NCBI GenBank assembly: GCA_019802505.1
Contig: JAFMOC010000038.1
Span: 2,134,501 to 2,198,500 of the forward strand
DNA from: Corydoras sp. C115
Lineage: Eukaryota; Chordata; Actinopteri; Siluriformes; Callichthyidae
DNA: 64,000 bases
Direction: 5' to 3'
Positions 11,096 to 25,600 of this stretch are shown here, piece after piece. Position 1 is the stretch's first letter. The number at the start of each line of letters is the position of its first letter. The position numbers and the translations under genes were made by a program. The notes under the pieces are model-generated. The model searched no databases. It had not been told where the DNA came from and worked only from the letters and a program-made list of their open reading frames with translations.

Positions 11096-14000
11096 ATGGC
11101 TTCTGGCTCGGGCAAGATGAGCCTGCCGCCCGGGGCGTGTAACGGGACCGCCGCTGACTGCACGACCGTGGAGAAGGAACTCTACGATTATCAGATGCAC
11201 ACCAAGATGTGCAAGAAAATAGCGCAGCTTACGAAGGTAAGAGACGAGGTGCAAAGCCATGCCATGCATGTTACAAGGAGGACCTCTGTCCCTTAACCCT
11301 CTCCCTGTGCACACCCACTGCTCCTGCTGCGGCAAGAAATCAGGCCTGCTCTATCCGATTGATCAAATCTACTAGAATAAAAAAATAGGCAACTGTCTGA
11401 TTTGGGCATAGCCCACATGTTAATACAATAAGAACTATATTGTCTATACAAAAAAAAATCCTTATATGGGATATATTGCCCGGCTCCACCTGATCTGATG
11501 AATTCTAACACACGTACATCTATACCTGAGCATCCTTCAGGGGCTGGGATGCTCAGCCTTACTACAGCCTGATAAAACTATCACCTACTATATTAAAACC
11601 TGTATGATGTAATAATATCTAATGAGACTACATTCTAGAAGGCTTTAGTAAAATGATATTACATTGTTATTATTACTACATACAATCGCATAAAAATGCC
11701 GTTTAATTTCTAAACTCTGTACTTTTACATTTTAATGAATAGTTTCTGAATGATGGGTGGCTTAGTGGTTAGCACTAGGGATTCCCGGTTCGAATCCCCA
11801 TCTGGGTGGAGTTTCCATGTTCTCCCCGTGTCTGCGTGGGTTTCCTCCGGGTTGTCCGATTTCCTCCCACAGTCCAAAAACATGGCTCAAGTCAATTGAA
11901 TTCGCAAAATTGCCCCATATAGAGTGTGTCTGTGAGTGAGTGTGTGCCCAGCGATGGATTGGCACCCTGTCCTGGGTCTATCTGCCCAGCGCCTGAGACG
12001 TTCTCCCCTGGATGGGCATGGGGAACCCCACCGCGACCCTAATAGAGGATAAAGCGGGAGATAATGAATGAATGAATGAATGAGTTTCTGAATGATAGGG
12101 TGGCACGGTGGCTTAGTGGTTAGCACGTTCGCCTCTCAGCACTAGGGATTCCTGGCTCGAATCCCCATCTGGGTGGAGTTTCCATGTTCTCCCCGTGTCT
12201 CCATGTTTCCTCCGGGTTCTCCGGTTTCCTCCCACAGTCCAAAAACATGGCTCAAGTCAATTGAGTTCTCCAAATTGCCCCATATAGAGTGTGTATGCGT
12301 GCGTGTCTGTGTGAGTGAGTGTGTGCCCAGCGATAGATTGGCGCCCTGTGCTGGGTGTATTTGCCCAGTGCCCAAAACGTTCTCCCCTGGATGGGCAAAT
12401 TTCCAAGGGCCAGGATGTTTTCTGTGTGGAATTTGTATGTTCTCTCCCACTTTGGGAACATGGAAGCAAGGTGAAATGGAGATATAAAATTGTCTCAAAA
12501 AATGTGTTTAGGCTTAGATAGTTAACGAATGATGAGTGATTAAGTGATGGGTAATATTTACTTCCTCTCTAAGAGTCATGTATCCTAACTAAGGTATAGG
12601 GGGCACTGGACCACATCCCATTACTCATTGGGTGAAAGGTGGGGAAACACATCAGAGAGGTGGCCAGTCTTTCACAAGGTGAAAACACAGATAATCATAT
12701 TCACACCTTAGGCAATTTTGGTGTCTCTTGGTGTTTGTCTGACCTACATGGCTTTGGACTGTGAAAGGAAACCTGAGCTGAATCATGGGAGCGTTTCTGT
12801 GTGATATTGCTGCTAAAGGAAGGTCATTTATTTAAAGAGTTTATTCTATTTACAGCCTGTGATATAAATGTGCACGAAAAAGTACTCATTCATTGTCAGT
12901 AGGGTATGTATACTATATGGACAAAAGTATTAGGACACATGCACATTAACTCTATGGGGGCAATAACAAAATATATCTTAAGGGTTTTTTTTAATGTCCC
13001 ACAAGTTACTATGCACATATTATACCATGTTCACAAAGTTATTTATCTCACATAATTACCTTAAACCTTAGTTTAGATGGAAAGTGATACAAATCCACAT
13101 CTTTTAATTCAGTTAGTCTGGTATGAAAAATCATGTTCACTGTCTTGAGGTGCTTGTTGTTATTCCAAATGTTTTTATTCCGTTTTTTTGTTTTGCTAAA
13201 TATTATAATGTAGATGATCCGGTGCATTCCATATGAACACTCAGGGTCATGGAAATGTATCATTTGCCCCTAATATGACATGCCCCAAATTGCATTTAGA
13301 AGCTTTGATTTCATAGTCTAATAGAGAAACATTCTGTAAAGCTGCTTTGTGACAATGTACTGTTGTAAAAAGCGCTATATATATAAATAACTTGAACTTA
13401 ACATATATAAGCCATACTTGGTACATTACCTGATAATGGGTAATATGAAAGGTGGAGGACTAGCAATTATTAAAGATGAAAAAATATTTTTAATTTAAAT
13501 AAACATGTGCTTCAGCATCATGACACACCATTGCTCATGAAGGCTTTTTGAAATTCAGTACATCAGTCATTATTATTATGCAACCAAGAGTTGAGAGGAA
13601 AAGCACATGTGCTGTTGTGTCTGTGCTGCACATGTGGATTAAGGCACTGATACATCAGAGCTCTAACAGCATTTTTTTTTATCTCACAAGCATATTTTGC
13701 AGGATTCCAGAGGGTAAGAAAGGTAATTAGAGAACGTGTGACAGTTTTAATAGATTTGCAAAGTAATGAAATCTCACTGTCAGAGAGTCATACCTAAAAG
13801 TATAAGCAGGCTGTGTAGAAGCAGCTCGGTGCTTTCCATTGTTAGACATGTGCTTGCAGATTTTCGATTAACACCAGCTCAGCCCTTAAGGGGCTCTCGT
13901 CTTAAAAACCCAGACAGAGTGATTGGTGAAGTAAAGGGAAGAAATGCTTCTGGAGGTGAATATAAAAGTAAACAAGCTTCTTCATTCTGGATTATATTTG

Positions 14001-17000
14001 ACCCTGGGAGGTAATTTAAAGCTACTGACATGATGAGCCACCATGAAATTAGTGTGGGAGGTTTAGTGGATGGACTCTGCTGAACTCTCAACAACCTGTA
14101 GCTAAATTCAAAGCAATAAAACAAGTGTTCCACATTCAGTTGCTATCCAACAACCACCCACATGACTCCATAATTACAGAGACTTCTCCACCACATTGAT
14201 ACATTTCTCTTTGATTTTACTCTAGTACACATGACTTTTATATGAATTGGACTTTTTATCTATATAAATACACACATTCATATTCATACTTTAAGGAAAT
14301 AGCTGCATTAAATAAAGGTATTTCGTACCTTTTGTAATCCACTTATACTGGACAGGGTCTTCGGTGGTTGCTGGAATCCATTCCAGTTGTCTTAGGCAAG
14401 ATCGGAAAGCACGATGGACATGTCACCAGTCTATCACAAGAGAGAAACACAGTCATATGCACATAATCACACCTGTTCACACCTCTCCCTCCATACACCA
14501 TCATGGGTGTAAAACCAGGGCTTTGGAGGGAAAACTCTTAAACATGTAAAGAACTTTCAATCCTACCACAGAAAGGACCTTGTCTGTATAACCTGGGAAT
14601 CTACTTTGGTATAAAATAAAGATTCTAACAGAAATGAAAATTGGAGTCTGCCATGTACAATACTTGTTTTGTATACCATTTTCAAATGAGTAAGCAAATG
14701 TAAATGTAGCTACAATAATTTTGCAAACCTTGCAAACAAGGTCTTGCTACAAAAGAATATTTAAATCTAGAGAGCAGCACTTGCATAAAGTGTTCACCTC
14801 TTCATAATTAATAATCATGAACAAATAATGTGATTTGAGACACAACAGTTCACATTCTTTCATAATAAATCTCATAAAATCTATAAACCTCCAGTCTTCA
14901 GCTTTGCCCAATAAAAATGCTAAATAAAAAAAAATGAACCATGTTCTTCTGTTTTGCAGACATAGTCTGGATTTGCACTTCCAGATCACAATGGCTGCCC
15001 TTGCCTAAGGCACTTATCACCAGATTGACATACACAGCTCAACCGACAATGACGATTTGAGATCTGTGCACCTCAATTAAACCATTTATTTATCATCTAA
15101 CCCCCTTATTCAGATCAGGATTACAAACTATACTAGAACAAATAAAATCACAAAACCTTTACTCATTACATTTAAGTTATTGTGTTAAAACATGAACAGT
15201 TACTGGATTACTCTGCATTAAATTTATTTCTATTTTCAGATTAAAATATTAAATTTACAAATAAAAAAGAAACTGTGCTGATGTTTTATTTTTATTCTCT
15301 TATCTCATACATTATTCTTTTGATCATGTTTTCAGGTGATATATTCACTAAATGCTAAAAATGAAGAGCAGGAGGCAACTTTGCAAACACTTCTGCATGT
15401 TGCCACAGAGACATCAGGCAGCCTCCAGCCCACCACAAGTAAGGATAAAGAGGATGAGGAGTCAGCATCGGTCCTCAGATCACGTCTCTTAGAGCTCCAG
15501 GCCACAGTAGAGGAGGTTAAAAAAAATTATGTGCCTTAAGGCATATTGTGTGCTCAGAATATATACAAGTGTTGATTTTGTTCTGAACTCTGTTTTTGTT
15601 TTGCAGGTAGAGGAGCATAAGCAGAGGGCCGAGTTTGAGCATGCGGAGCTCGTGGCTGTTTTAACACAAGAAGCTGCAGACCTGCGCCGGAACTTCCACA
15701 GTGTGGAGATGGAACGAGACAGACAGTGTAGATTATTACAGCAAATTCAAGAAGAAAAAAAACTTTTAGAGGAAGAATGCCAGAACTTACGCCAAGTAAG
15801 GGATGAGGAACGTAAGAGAGAGGAAGAGGAGAAACAGAGAAAAGAGGAAGAGAAACAAAAGGCAGAACGTGAGGAGTTAAGAGTAGAGGAGAGAATAAAA
15901 ATGAATGAAGATTGGGAGAAGCGGTTGCATGCACTGAGAGAAGAATTCAAAACCATAGAGGAGCAGAAAAGAAAGGCAGAGGATGAGTGGAAGCTGGAAA
16001 AGGAGGAGATGAGAAAGACAATCAGAACCATGGAGGAGGAAAGAAAAAAGGAACAGGAAGAAGCAAATAAATCTTTTCAGCTAAGCCTTAACGAACACAT
16101 GAGCCAGTGGCAGAAAAAAGAACAGGACATTTGTAAATTCCAAAACTCATTGCTGCAACAGAGACTAAAAAAAGCCGAGACAGAACTGGAGACCCGAGAG
16201 GAAAGACTGAATGAATGCAGTAGACACAGCAGTAAACTACAAGCCAGACTAGAGGTATGAACACATACAGTGTCACTCTGCAGAGATAGAAAAAGACAGA
16301 AACTACATTCAGACTCCAGATTTAAACTACTTTAAAGTACTGCATGTCTGCTAGTGTGCAAGGATACATAAGCAGTAGAATAGTGTGTCATCTCCAATCA
16401 AGAGATTAGTGAGGTCAGAGCAAATTACCCATAATTATCATGTGTTGACAGTTAAAGCACCGCCATTATAAGGTTTGGCATGTTGTGCATTCCGGGATGC
16501 TTTTCTCCTTCCCACAGTCTGTCAACATGATCCAGTCTGACTATTTTCAATTGTGCTCTTATTAAAAGTATAGCTCATTTGATGTTTCATTTGATTTTTT
16601 GTGTATTTTTGAGTAAAATTTAGATTTTGAAGTATTGTATCTGAAAATCGAAAAAGTGTTCATTCTTAAATTGTAAACATTGCAAAAAAATGATGCTGTT
16701 ATTAAAGCATCTAAATGTGAAATTCATTTTTATAAATTCATATCCTGGTCAGTAAAAGCATAAAATCCAGCTATAAACAGCCGTCCAATGTAATCTTATT
16801 GAGTAAATGTCTGGCAACATGGAAGTGGATCTTACAAAAACAGACCTGTAGAGCAGAAAACAGCCTCCAGGAGGAAAACAAATTTAAATCCATCAAAAAT
16901 CCCTCCATCCATCATCTTCCCCTTAATCCTATTTTAGAGTCGCAGACAGACAGACAGACACTATAAGTGAGAAATTTGGAGCAGCCAATTGAATCCATGT

Positions 17001-19431
17001 TTTTGGACTGTGTGAGGAAACCCACACGAACACGTGAAGAACATGGAAACTCCACCCAGATCGGAATTCGAATCTAGATCCCCAGCGCTGACTTCATGAT
17101 TAAATCACCTAATGATGTCTTTCACTTATGTTTTGTGCTAGCAGCACTGCACAACAGAATATTTAGCAACCTCCCCTCCATCAGGGAAGGTCACTTGTAT
17201 GTTTTTTATAGAAACCCTGTATGCTTTTTGTCTCTCTCTTATTTAGGATTTAGAGGATCAGCTGGAAAATGGACATCACAGAGTTGCAGAAGCAGAAAAA
17301 ATTGCAAGGAAAGCAGAAGAGGAGCTTTTAGTGGCAAAGGAACGGTTATTACTTCAGGAGAATGAACTCCAAAGTAAATCGGGTAAAGTACAAACAGTAA
17401 GATCCAGAGAATAAAAGGAATTGATTCGTGAAACAGGTTTTTTCATCATGTTAATTTTTTCTTGATTTTCACTTAAGTAATCAGCCTGTTTCCCAACAAT
17501 GTTATTTCACTGATCTTTAATCCACTTTAGAGGAACTTCTGAGCCAGAACTCATCTAAGGTACAAGTATCAGCCGAAGTAGAGGATTTAAAATCTCAACT
17601 GAGTCGACTCAATATAAGGAACAAAGAACTGGAACTTCAGAACAGTGGTCGATCTAATGACCATGCCCGAATGCTTAAACAGGTAAAGAATGCAAACAAA
17701 CTAAAGCATCTTAGTTATACCTGCATTCTCAGGTTATTCAGTCTATGGTTATCCATGTCTTTTTTTAGTTAAACAGATGTTACAGACTGTTAGAAGCCCT
17801 TTTTCATCCAGATAATAACTCATGTGCTATCCATATACATGTATTTTTTCAGCATGCAGATACATTGTCTTCCATGCGCCTAGAACTGCAGCGTGCTCAT
17901 GCTGAGGAGATCAAGCGCCTTCATCAAGAGGTAGAGGAGGAAAGAAGAAGCAACAACCAGGAATTTGAGGACAAAAAGATGCAAGTACAGAAAAGCATGG
18001 AAAAAGAAAAAATCCGTCTAAAAGAGCAGCTGCAGAAAGCGCTGGAAGAAATAAATCAGAAACATGCCAACGAGCTACGACAAACCCAATCCCTACTGGA
18101 CTCAGAAAGAAAAGAGGTATAATAATAATAATATTTCATTTTCTAATTTATGTATTCTGGTAACTATTAAATAACTGCTTTAGACACCACTCTGTGTTTG
18201 TGTTTGTCCTGGTCAAAGGCAGAAGAGCAAAGGAATTCTATGGAGGTGGAACAACTTAGACTGGAGAAAGAGAAGAAAGGACTAGAAGAACAAATACAAC
18301 TTTCTGTTATAAAGGTCCAAATGATAAATTGGAATTTTTACTACCCACATCTGTTATAGTCATTAACATTTAATCGATTTATACTAATTAGGGTTGTAAG
18401 AGCCTTAGCACTCATTTGATAGAAACACACAGGACCTACAAGCATGCAAGTCATCAGAGTCAGAACCATTGCCCCAAAAAAGAACCCACACAAACCTGAG
18501 CATTGAACCTATTATCTACATTATGCTACCTGGTTTACTGTGCAACATGTGACACAATATATAAACTTTGTAAAAACACTGATAAGGTTTGGAACATAGA
18601 TGCAATACATTTTTTTTAATGTTTTTTTTTAATGTTTTTAAAGTGTGGGCTAGTGATTAATATGTTTTAAGGGCTGTTATACTGAAGGTTGGTGGTTCAA
18701 TGTGGTCCCATGAGAAAGGCCCTAACCCTCAATGCTCTAAGTTTGGTATCATGGCTAACTTTGTGCTCTGAACCAAGTTGAAATGCTTGTAAGTTGCTTT
18801 AAGTAGAAGCATCTGAAAAATGGAATTATTATTACAAAGGCATATTGTTGGTACATTAAATAATACTACAAGCATCAACTAATGCAAAATGTGGCTGTGG
18901 TTTACTAATATGAATTTTTCTGCAGATAAATGAACTTGAAAGGGAAGTGGCAAAGAATCTAGAGGCTGAAAGACAGAGGCAGCAAATGGAAGATGAGTCA
19001 AAACAAGAGGAAGATACGAGAAGTATTCTACAGCCTTTGTGTATATCTACATGGCAAAGCTTAAAAGAAGAATTAGACCAGAAAGACCAAAGTATACAGC
19101 ACCTGGAGGTATGTATGCATTGTGTCTGGCCAGAAATGGAAAAAGATCAATCTAAAATTCTGAATGGTATAAAATGATAAATGCATCAGTTTATTTAACA
19201 AAAATTTACAAATTTAAAAGTTGCAGGCATAAAATTTGTTATTTACCAAACAAAATGAAGTTATGACAAAAAAAAAACACTAAAAACTTTTTTTCCATTC
19301 TCTTATCAGTTAAATAAATAAAAGTTCAAGTGAACTAAAAGCACAGTTTGAAGTTTATAGAAAGTATCCCAACGTTTCAGGAAATAAAGGTTTCAGGAAA
19401 TCAACGTTTTAGGAAATTAAGCTTTGAGTTA

Positions 19432-19462
<31 letters not shown>

Positions 19463-22400
19463 GAATTCCAAAACTCCATTCGAATATAAATAAGAAGGTC
19501 TTGCTAATTATTTCATTTTCTTTTGAATGATGTCACCTTGCATCTTAGATGAAAGCATGATATGGGATACGTATGGGAATTCATTCAACACTCATTTATT
19601 AAATTTGAATCAATCCATATTGCTTTCATAAGAGTTCCTCCTTGGCTTTTATTGAGAGACAATACACTCTGCCCTCAATAAAATTTATCCTGCTCTCAGT
19701 GCAATCCTCATCTCATCTCAATGCAATTCTTCCTTCACTTAAAACAATATTTTTAACCATCAATGCAATTCTCGACCCTTTAAATGCAAGCTTCTTTGCC
19801 TTCAACTTAGGCTCTTCCACCCTCTACTACAGCCTCACCATCACAAATACAGCATTAACTGCCTTCCACTGCTGTGCTTCATGCACTAACCTACTCATTT
19901 CTTCCTGCATCCTGTTCTTACTTGATTGTCTTTCCTTCTAGTCACTAAAATGCTTTAGCCCAAACTGTAGTCACATTTTTAGAACTCCAAACAAAGCTAT
20001 TTGTTGTGAACAGTTACTATAATTATGTTACATTATTTTACAGAATCTATAGATAATTAACACTCATTAATATAAAGTAAACTATGTTTTTTTGTCTTTT
20101 GCACACATAATACCAAAGATGAAACCACAATGTACAAACAAATCTCACACAAAGCTTATATTTTGCAAAATAACAAAAATATATCAAGCTTCTTTGGACA
20201 TGTCACTAAAATGCAATTGTTTATATCAAAGGCCTGTATAAAAGATACATACATATTATGTGATGGAGGTGTAAATATGCATAAGGAAGACTTATTTTTA
20301 TAAATAATATGATGCACAAAATTGAGCACAAACAGGAAATGTATTACAATTTAAAGTACAAGGACATTAACTGATTAAATAACAATGGATTTTATATGGT
20401 CTATTGCAGTGGTTTTTAAAACCTTTTTGAGCAGTCAGGATTACATTTCACTCTTCCTTTCTGAGGAGCACACGAGTTCATGATGGTCCATTACCAACGG
20501 TTTCTGATGTTTACAAATGAGATCTTAGAACATAAAGTCCATTTAAAAAATATTACCCTAGATAACATTTACATGGAGCTGCGATCAAACACTGATTTCA
20601 GAATAATAAGAATAATGGTAAATAATGGTAAATAATAAGAATAATGGTAAACGTATACCATACCAAACTTAATGGGAAACTGGTAAAATAATGGATTTCA
20701 CCTCCCATTCAGAAATCTGTGCCATTATGTTATGTTATTTTTTAATGCTGGGGTTTTGGTCACATATTACTCAGAAAAAAAACAATCAGCAAATAGGACC
20801 TGTGAAAAGAAAAACAAATGTCTCTTTAACTGTCAAAAACTGGATGATTACATTACCACAATGTGACACATACACAACCCAGCGGCAACAAGTTTATTGA
20901 TATTTTCTACTGTTTCTTTAGTGGCACGTCATATGCTTGTTTTGCAAATATGACAAAAATTATGTAAGCAAGATGCTCGTAATACTGACACACGCTGCTC
21001 CATAAAGTGATCTCAGTTTTTATTCGACTCTGATCCTTCATAATTGTTCTCAAAATAATTAACTTGACAGAATTTCCACAGCTTCTATTGTTGTCTCTTG
21101 AAATTCGGGTATATTTAAATAAATCATTTAAGCTGAAATGTGCTTTTGTAGTGCATTTGATAATATTACAGTGATATGTCCCTGGACCAAATGTCCTATT
21201 GATCAGGTCTAATTAAACAAACAGTGAAAAGTAAAAATGTGACTAAGACCCTTTTTAAAATGGAGAAATATTTGTTAAACTGACATTTAATGAACATTAA
21301 TCAGTTTACCAAAGGGGTTTAAGTTATAACTAAAGTCCAGAGGTCATTTAGGTTTATTGTAAAATGCATGTTATGCAGAAGGGAACGGACATAGTTCAGA
21401 GTTCCTCCATGCTCACGATTAATAAATCAATACTGCCACATACTTGGCTAATTATACAAATGCTTTGGTGGGTGATGTAAAGGCACTCATAATAAAAGTG
21501 CTCAGTGAGTGTATATTAAAACTTCTAATTCTGACTAAGCTAAAATGTAAGTTCCTCATCAAATTACATGCACAAATTTTTAAACTTGTGTTTCTGTGGT
21601 AGAAAAGAAATATCATGTAAAAAATGATTTAAAAAAAAACAGAACTGGATGCTGTATAAATTGCACTTTGCATTGTATGCATGAATTGCACACGTATTAT
21701 AAAATCATAAAATTATTGCACAGTTAATACCAATAAGATTAAAGGGTGTTGAATGTGATAATTAGCTGTGTGAGTGGAATGAGTAAATGACAGCTGCATT
21801 TACCCTTAAATCACTTAACCAATATTTGTTATAACAAACCTACCCATCTGATTCAAAAGACATTTATCTTTTGTTATTGTATGCAGAGTGAGTTTCTGCT
21901 GGAGAGGGAACAGTTGCAAGCTGAGATCTCCAGTCTGAAAAGTGAAAGAGAGGTACTACAGCAGGTAAACCACAGCATGGAGGAAAGAATGAGGTATGTG
22001 GCTTCAATTAAAACATCTTCTAATGTCTAATCTAATGTCATCAGGGTGGATGAACTTTGCAAGTTAAAGGCTGGTTCTCTATTTGTGTTTAGGCTGCAGT
22101 TTGAGAAGCATTTCTCTGATCATGTAGCAAATCTTCAGAAAGAGAGAGAAAAGGAAATCAGTGATGTGAACCTCCAGTGGCAACACAGGGTAGAGGAACT
22201 ACAGACACAGGTACAATGTTTATATGACTGTTTACTGTCACTGCTAAATAAATAAAATCAGTAATAAATTACAAATGCTAAATAAATGAATCTGTATCTG
22301 TAGTTAGATGAGAGGAGAGCTGTTTTAAAACCCAGCATGGAGGCACAAGAGAAGGAAGAACACCACGCTAATGGAGAGGTTCAAAGAATGAAGCTGGAAA

Positions 22401-22589
22401 TACAGAAAACGAGAGAAATGAACAGTTCACTTAGAGCACAGCTTCACACTACAATTCAGGAAAAAGAGTGGCTAATGAAGAAACAGCAGTTACAGGTGAA
22501 CACACTCACAATGCAGGAATTCAAAAGATCATATAGTTCCTAATTTTAAACCATATATTGACATTGTACATACATATGCATTTATATAT

Positions 22590-22671
<82 letters not shown>

Positions 22672-25600
22672 CATATTTACATATAGAAATAAAATAACAA
22701 AACAAAAAATATTAATAAAAAAAAAACTAAAAAGTTTACCCACAAGGAACCGCATTCATAACTTCGGTGGGATAGCACAAAACCCTAATCACTGAGTGTT
22801 TAATTGAATATATTCATTGCATGTGTTTTAGGTTGTCCAAGAAGAAGATGAGGATAAAGAGAGTATAGAGGAAATGAAGGATAAAGTAAAATGTGAGAAA
22901 TGTGAGTCAATTCAGAAAGAAGTGGTACAGGCTGAAAGACTAAACCACCAGCGTGCTCTGCAGACCCTGGAAACTCATGCACATGAAGAGCTGCAGGCAG
23001 AAAGACAGCACCTTCACACCCAGTACAAACTACAGCTGGGTAACTATACGAACACAAGTCTGAGATCTGAAGTGACACTACATTTGCTGTGCATTGGATT
23101 AAATGCAACACAATGTGTTAACACAAAGACCTCAAAGTCACCTCAAAAGTTTTGCAACTACATGGTGACAAAGATCTGAAGTTTTATTGATTTGTCCGCA
23201 CAGTTATCTGAATCAAACGCCTTTGGACGTTCGAGCATTTAGTAACACCACAAAATTCAACTAGCAAAACATATTAATACATGCTACAGCTGGACTGCAC
23301 TCTGAATATTCAAAAATTTAGGTTTTTAAAAATTAACACTTTTCAATAAAAATATACTGATAGTGTTATATGGGGAAAAGCATTTTTACCAGTAGAAATA
23401 GCCATCCTGTCTGTGAGAGCTGGTTTGGCTCTCTACTAGATGGGTGTCTCTAATGATCCATGCACTGTAAGTTTTTACTGCAAGTTTAGAGATTGTTTAT
23501 TAAAACTTTTATATAGTGGGAGTGTGTACAAATGTAACTGCATCATCATCATGTTTTCATGTAAACTCTTAAAACGCAAATCATTTGTACTCTTACCTAC
23601 AGATAATCTTTCTTTGTGTGTATAGAGAAACAAAAAGCAGAGTTAACACAGCAGCACACGGAGTGGGTGCGACAGCTGACACAGAGGCACATGCAGCAGA
23701 TAGTGGACCTGCAGAATGAACTCCAAACACACACCGAGATGATGGCCTTACAACAGGTAACAATATGTTACCAAACTTATGAGTACACACACACACACAC
23801 TATGTTGCATAATCTAATAGTAAAAAGATTTCAAGACTACAAATTTCTTATTTAATACAGTGTGTAATGAATCCACAACAAAAAATATAAATGGGTATGT
23901 TCAAATGTTTACCATCAACCAACAAAATGTATTCAGCTGTGTCAGAAAAAAAACAGGCTTGTTTATATCAAATGGATCTCAATGTGACCTCACAAGTTAA
24001 AGGATAACGCATATAGAAATAAACAACAATAACATGACCCACTGATTACACGTCTACCTCTTTCCACTTTAGGATCTAAAGCAGCAAAACAAAGTACAAT
24101 CTTTAGAGAGACAGCTGGATGAGAGGAGCAGTGAGGTGCAGGGACTGAAAAGAGAAAATGAAGAACTCAAGGAACGAGTCAATGTCCTTACAGAGAGAGA
24201 AGCCATGATCAACAACAAAAATATCAGTATCAGGTATATGTTACTGTAAGAGTATTAGTTTCAGGCAGTGACTACATATTAAAATCTGTTGTGTTTTTGT
24301 TTTAAGCTAATGTTAATTATTAAGTGTATTCATGCTCTACAAAACACAATCAAAAACATAGAATTGAAAGACAGTGTGGTTTTTCTTTATTGTTATTATT
24401 ATTATTATTATTGTATTATATGTAAATAGATTTGTTTGTACAATAAATTTAATGAGTGGTCGTTTGGGATCTAGTTCTTTGAAGGAAAAGGAGGACGGCT
24501 TTGGAAAAAGTGATGGGGAGGAAAGAAATGACGGAATTTTGGAAGAAACAGAGGCCATCAAAAAGGAACAAGGGATGGAGATCCAGACTGTGTGCAATTT
24601 CAGCTCCACCCAAGCACAACTTCAAGCCCGCATTGTTGCCTTGGAAACCAAGTACCTCCGTTTTCCTCCTTTCCCCACTACACCATTAATAATGCATAAC
24701 ACACCCAGCACAAACACAGCTCAGCAAGACACACCACAATGATTCTATTACCTCCAAGAACACTTATTACAATATTCAATTGACTTAATATTTTGCTTTT
24801 TATTTAATAATAAATATTGCTATAAAAATAATTCAATTCTTTAACTGTGTGTAAAATTCTAGGTTGAGAGAGAGGGAGAAGAAGGGGAAAAGAAGAATAG
24901 AGGATCTACACACTATTTCTAAACTGCAAGACAAGCTCAGTGAGAGAGACCAGCTAATTAAGAAACTAGTGGTTAGTATGAAAATCACTCTTGTAAATCA
25001 GATAAGTAAAAAAAATCCAAATAAACAGTAGAACCAATGCAAATGTCTAAACCTAAGCTCTATAAATGTGCGTGTTGACAAGTTGGAAGAACCTGGGTTC
25101 AGCCATTAGAAAAATACACTGTTGTAAAAAGTGCTATGCAAATAAACCTCAATCCATCTAAAGTAAATTAAATGATGTAGTTTTAGCAAAGTGTTATACA
25201 GAAATGACAGTTTAAGGAACTGAAAGGCAGGGTGACATCTAGAAGACCAAGAAATGGGAACGCTGTTGTACAGGATCTTTGATCCTAGGTTTTATCTCTT
25301 TTTAGGCAGGTGGCAAAAAATAAAATTTGTATTAGGGCTAAATGTTAAAAATACCATATTTTTTGCTGTTATATTTGTTCACAGGAAGACGTCCATCAGC
25401 TATCCCAGCATCCTCCTCTTAGCCGAGATGGAGTAGTGACCTACAACACCAGAGCACAAGGAACTCTTACACCTACTATGAAGGTCTGTTCATTTGCAGT
25501 CATAAAAAAACAGATGCTGAACAATGTGATGGACAAGGAAAAGTCATTTTGATATGATCTATTAGTCATGTCATATTAGCAAAATCATTTTAAAAAACCT

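Larger units (their letters stand above)
11237..15335 (+). other. fam184b intron 1 (4.1 kb)
   Basis: Holds two SINEs side by side (11755-12398). It also holds a Tc1/mariner-type end (tatatggacaaaagtattagg near 12916) and fish repeat fragments at 12590-12790 and 14340-14500. At 13320-13400 there is a copy of a repeat containing ttgtaaaaagcgctatata, which recurs reversed at 31310. Otherwise AT-rich with no coding signal. Confidence 0.6.

Noticed and set aside
10647..11335. Long minus-strand ORFs over the fam184b promoter
   Set aside because: GC-rich DNA gives few stop codons; the plus strand carries the conserved exon 1.
15554..16031. Leu/Ser/Phe-rich ORFs on the minus strand
   Set aside because: Antisense of the Glu/Lys/Arg-rich fam184b exon 3; composition mirrors the coiled coil.
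19642..19941. 99-residue ORF in fam184b intron 8
   Set aside because: Built on imprecise short repeats (ctcaatgcaattct); no family resemblance and exons 8 and 9 join in frame without it.
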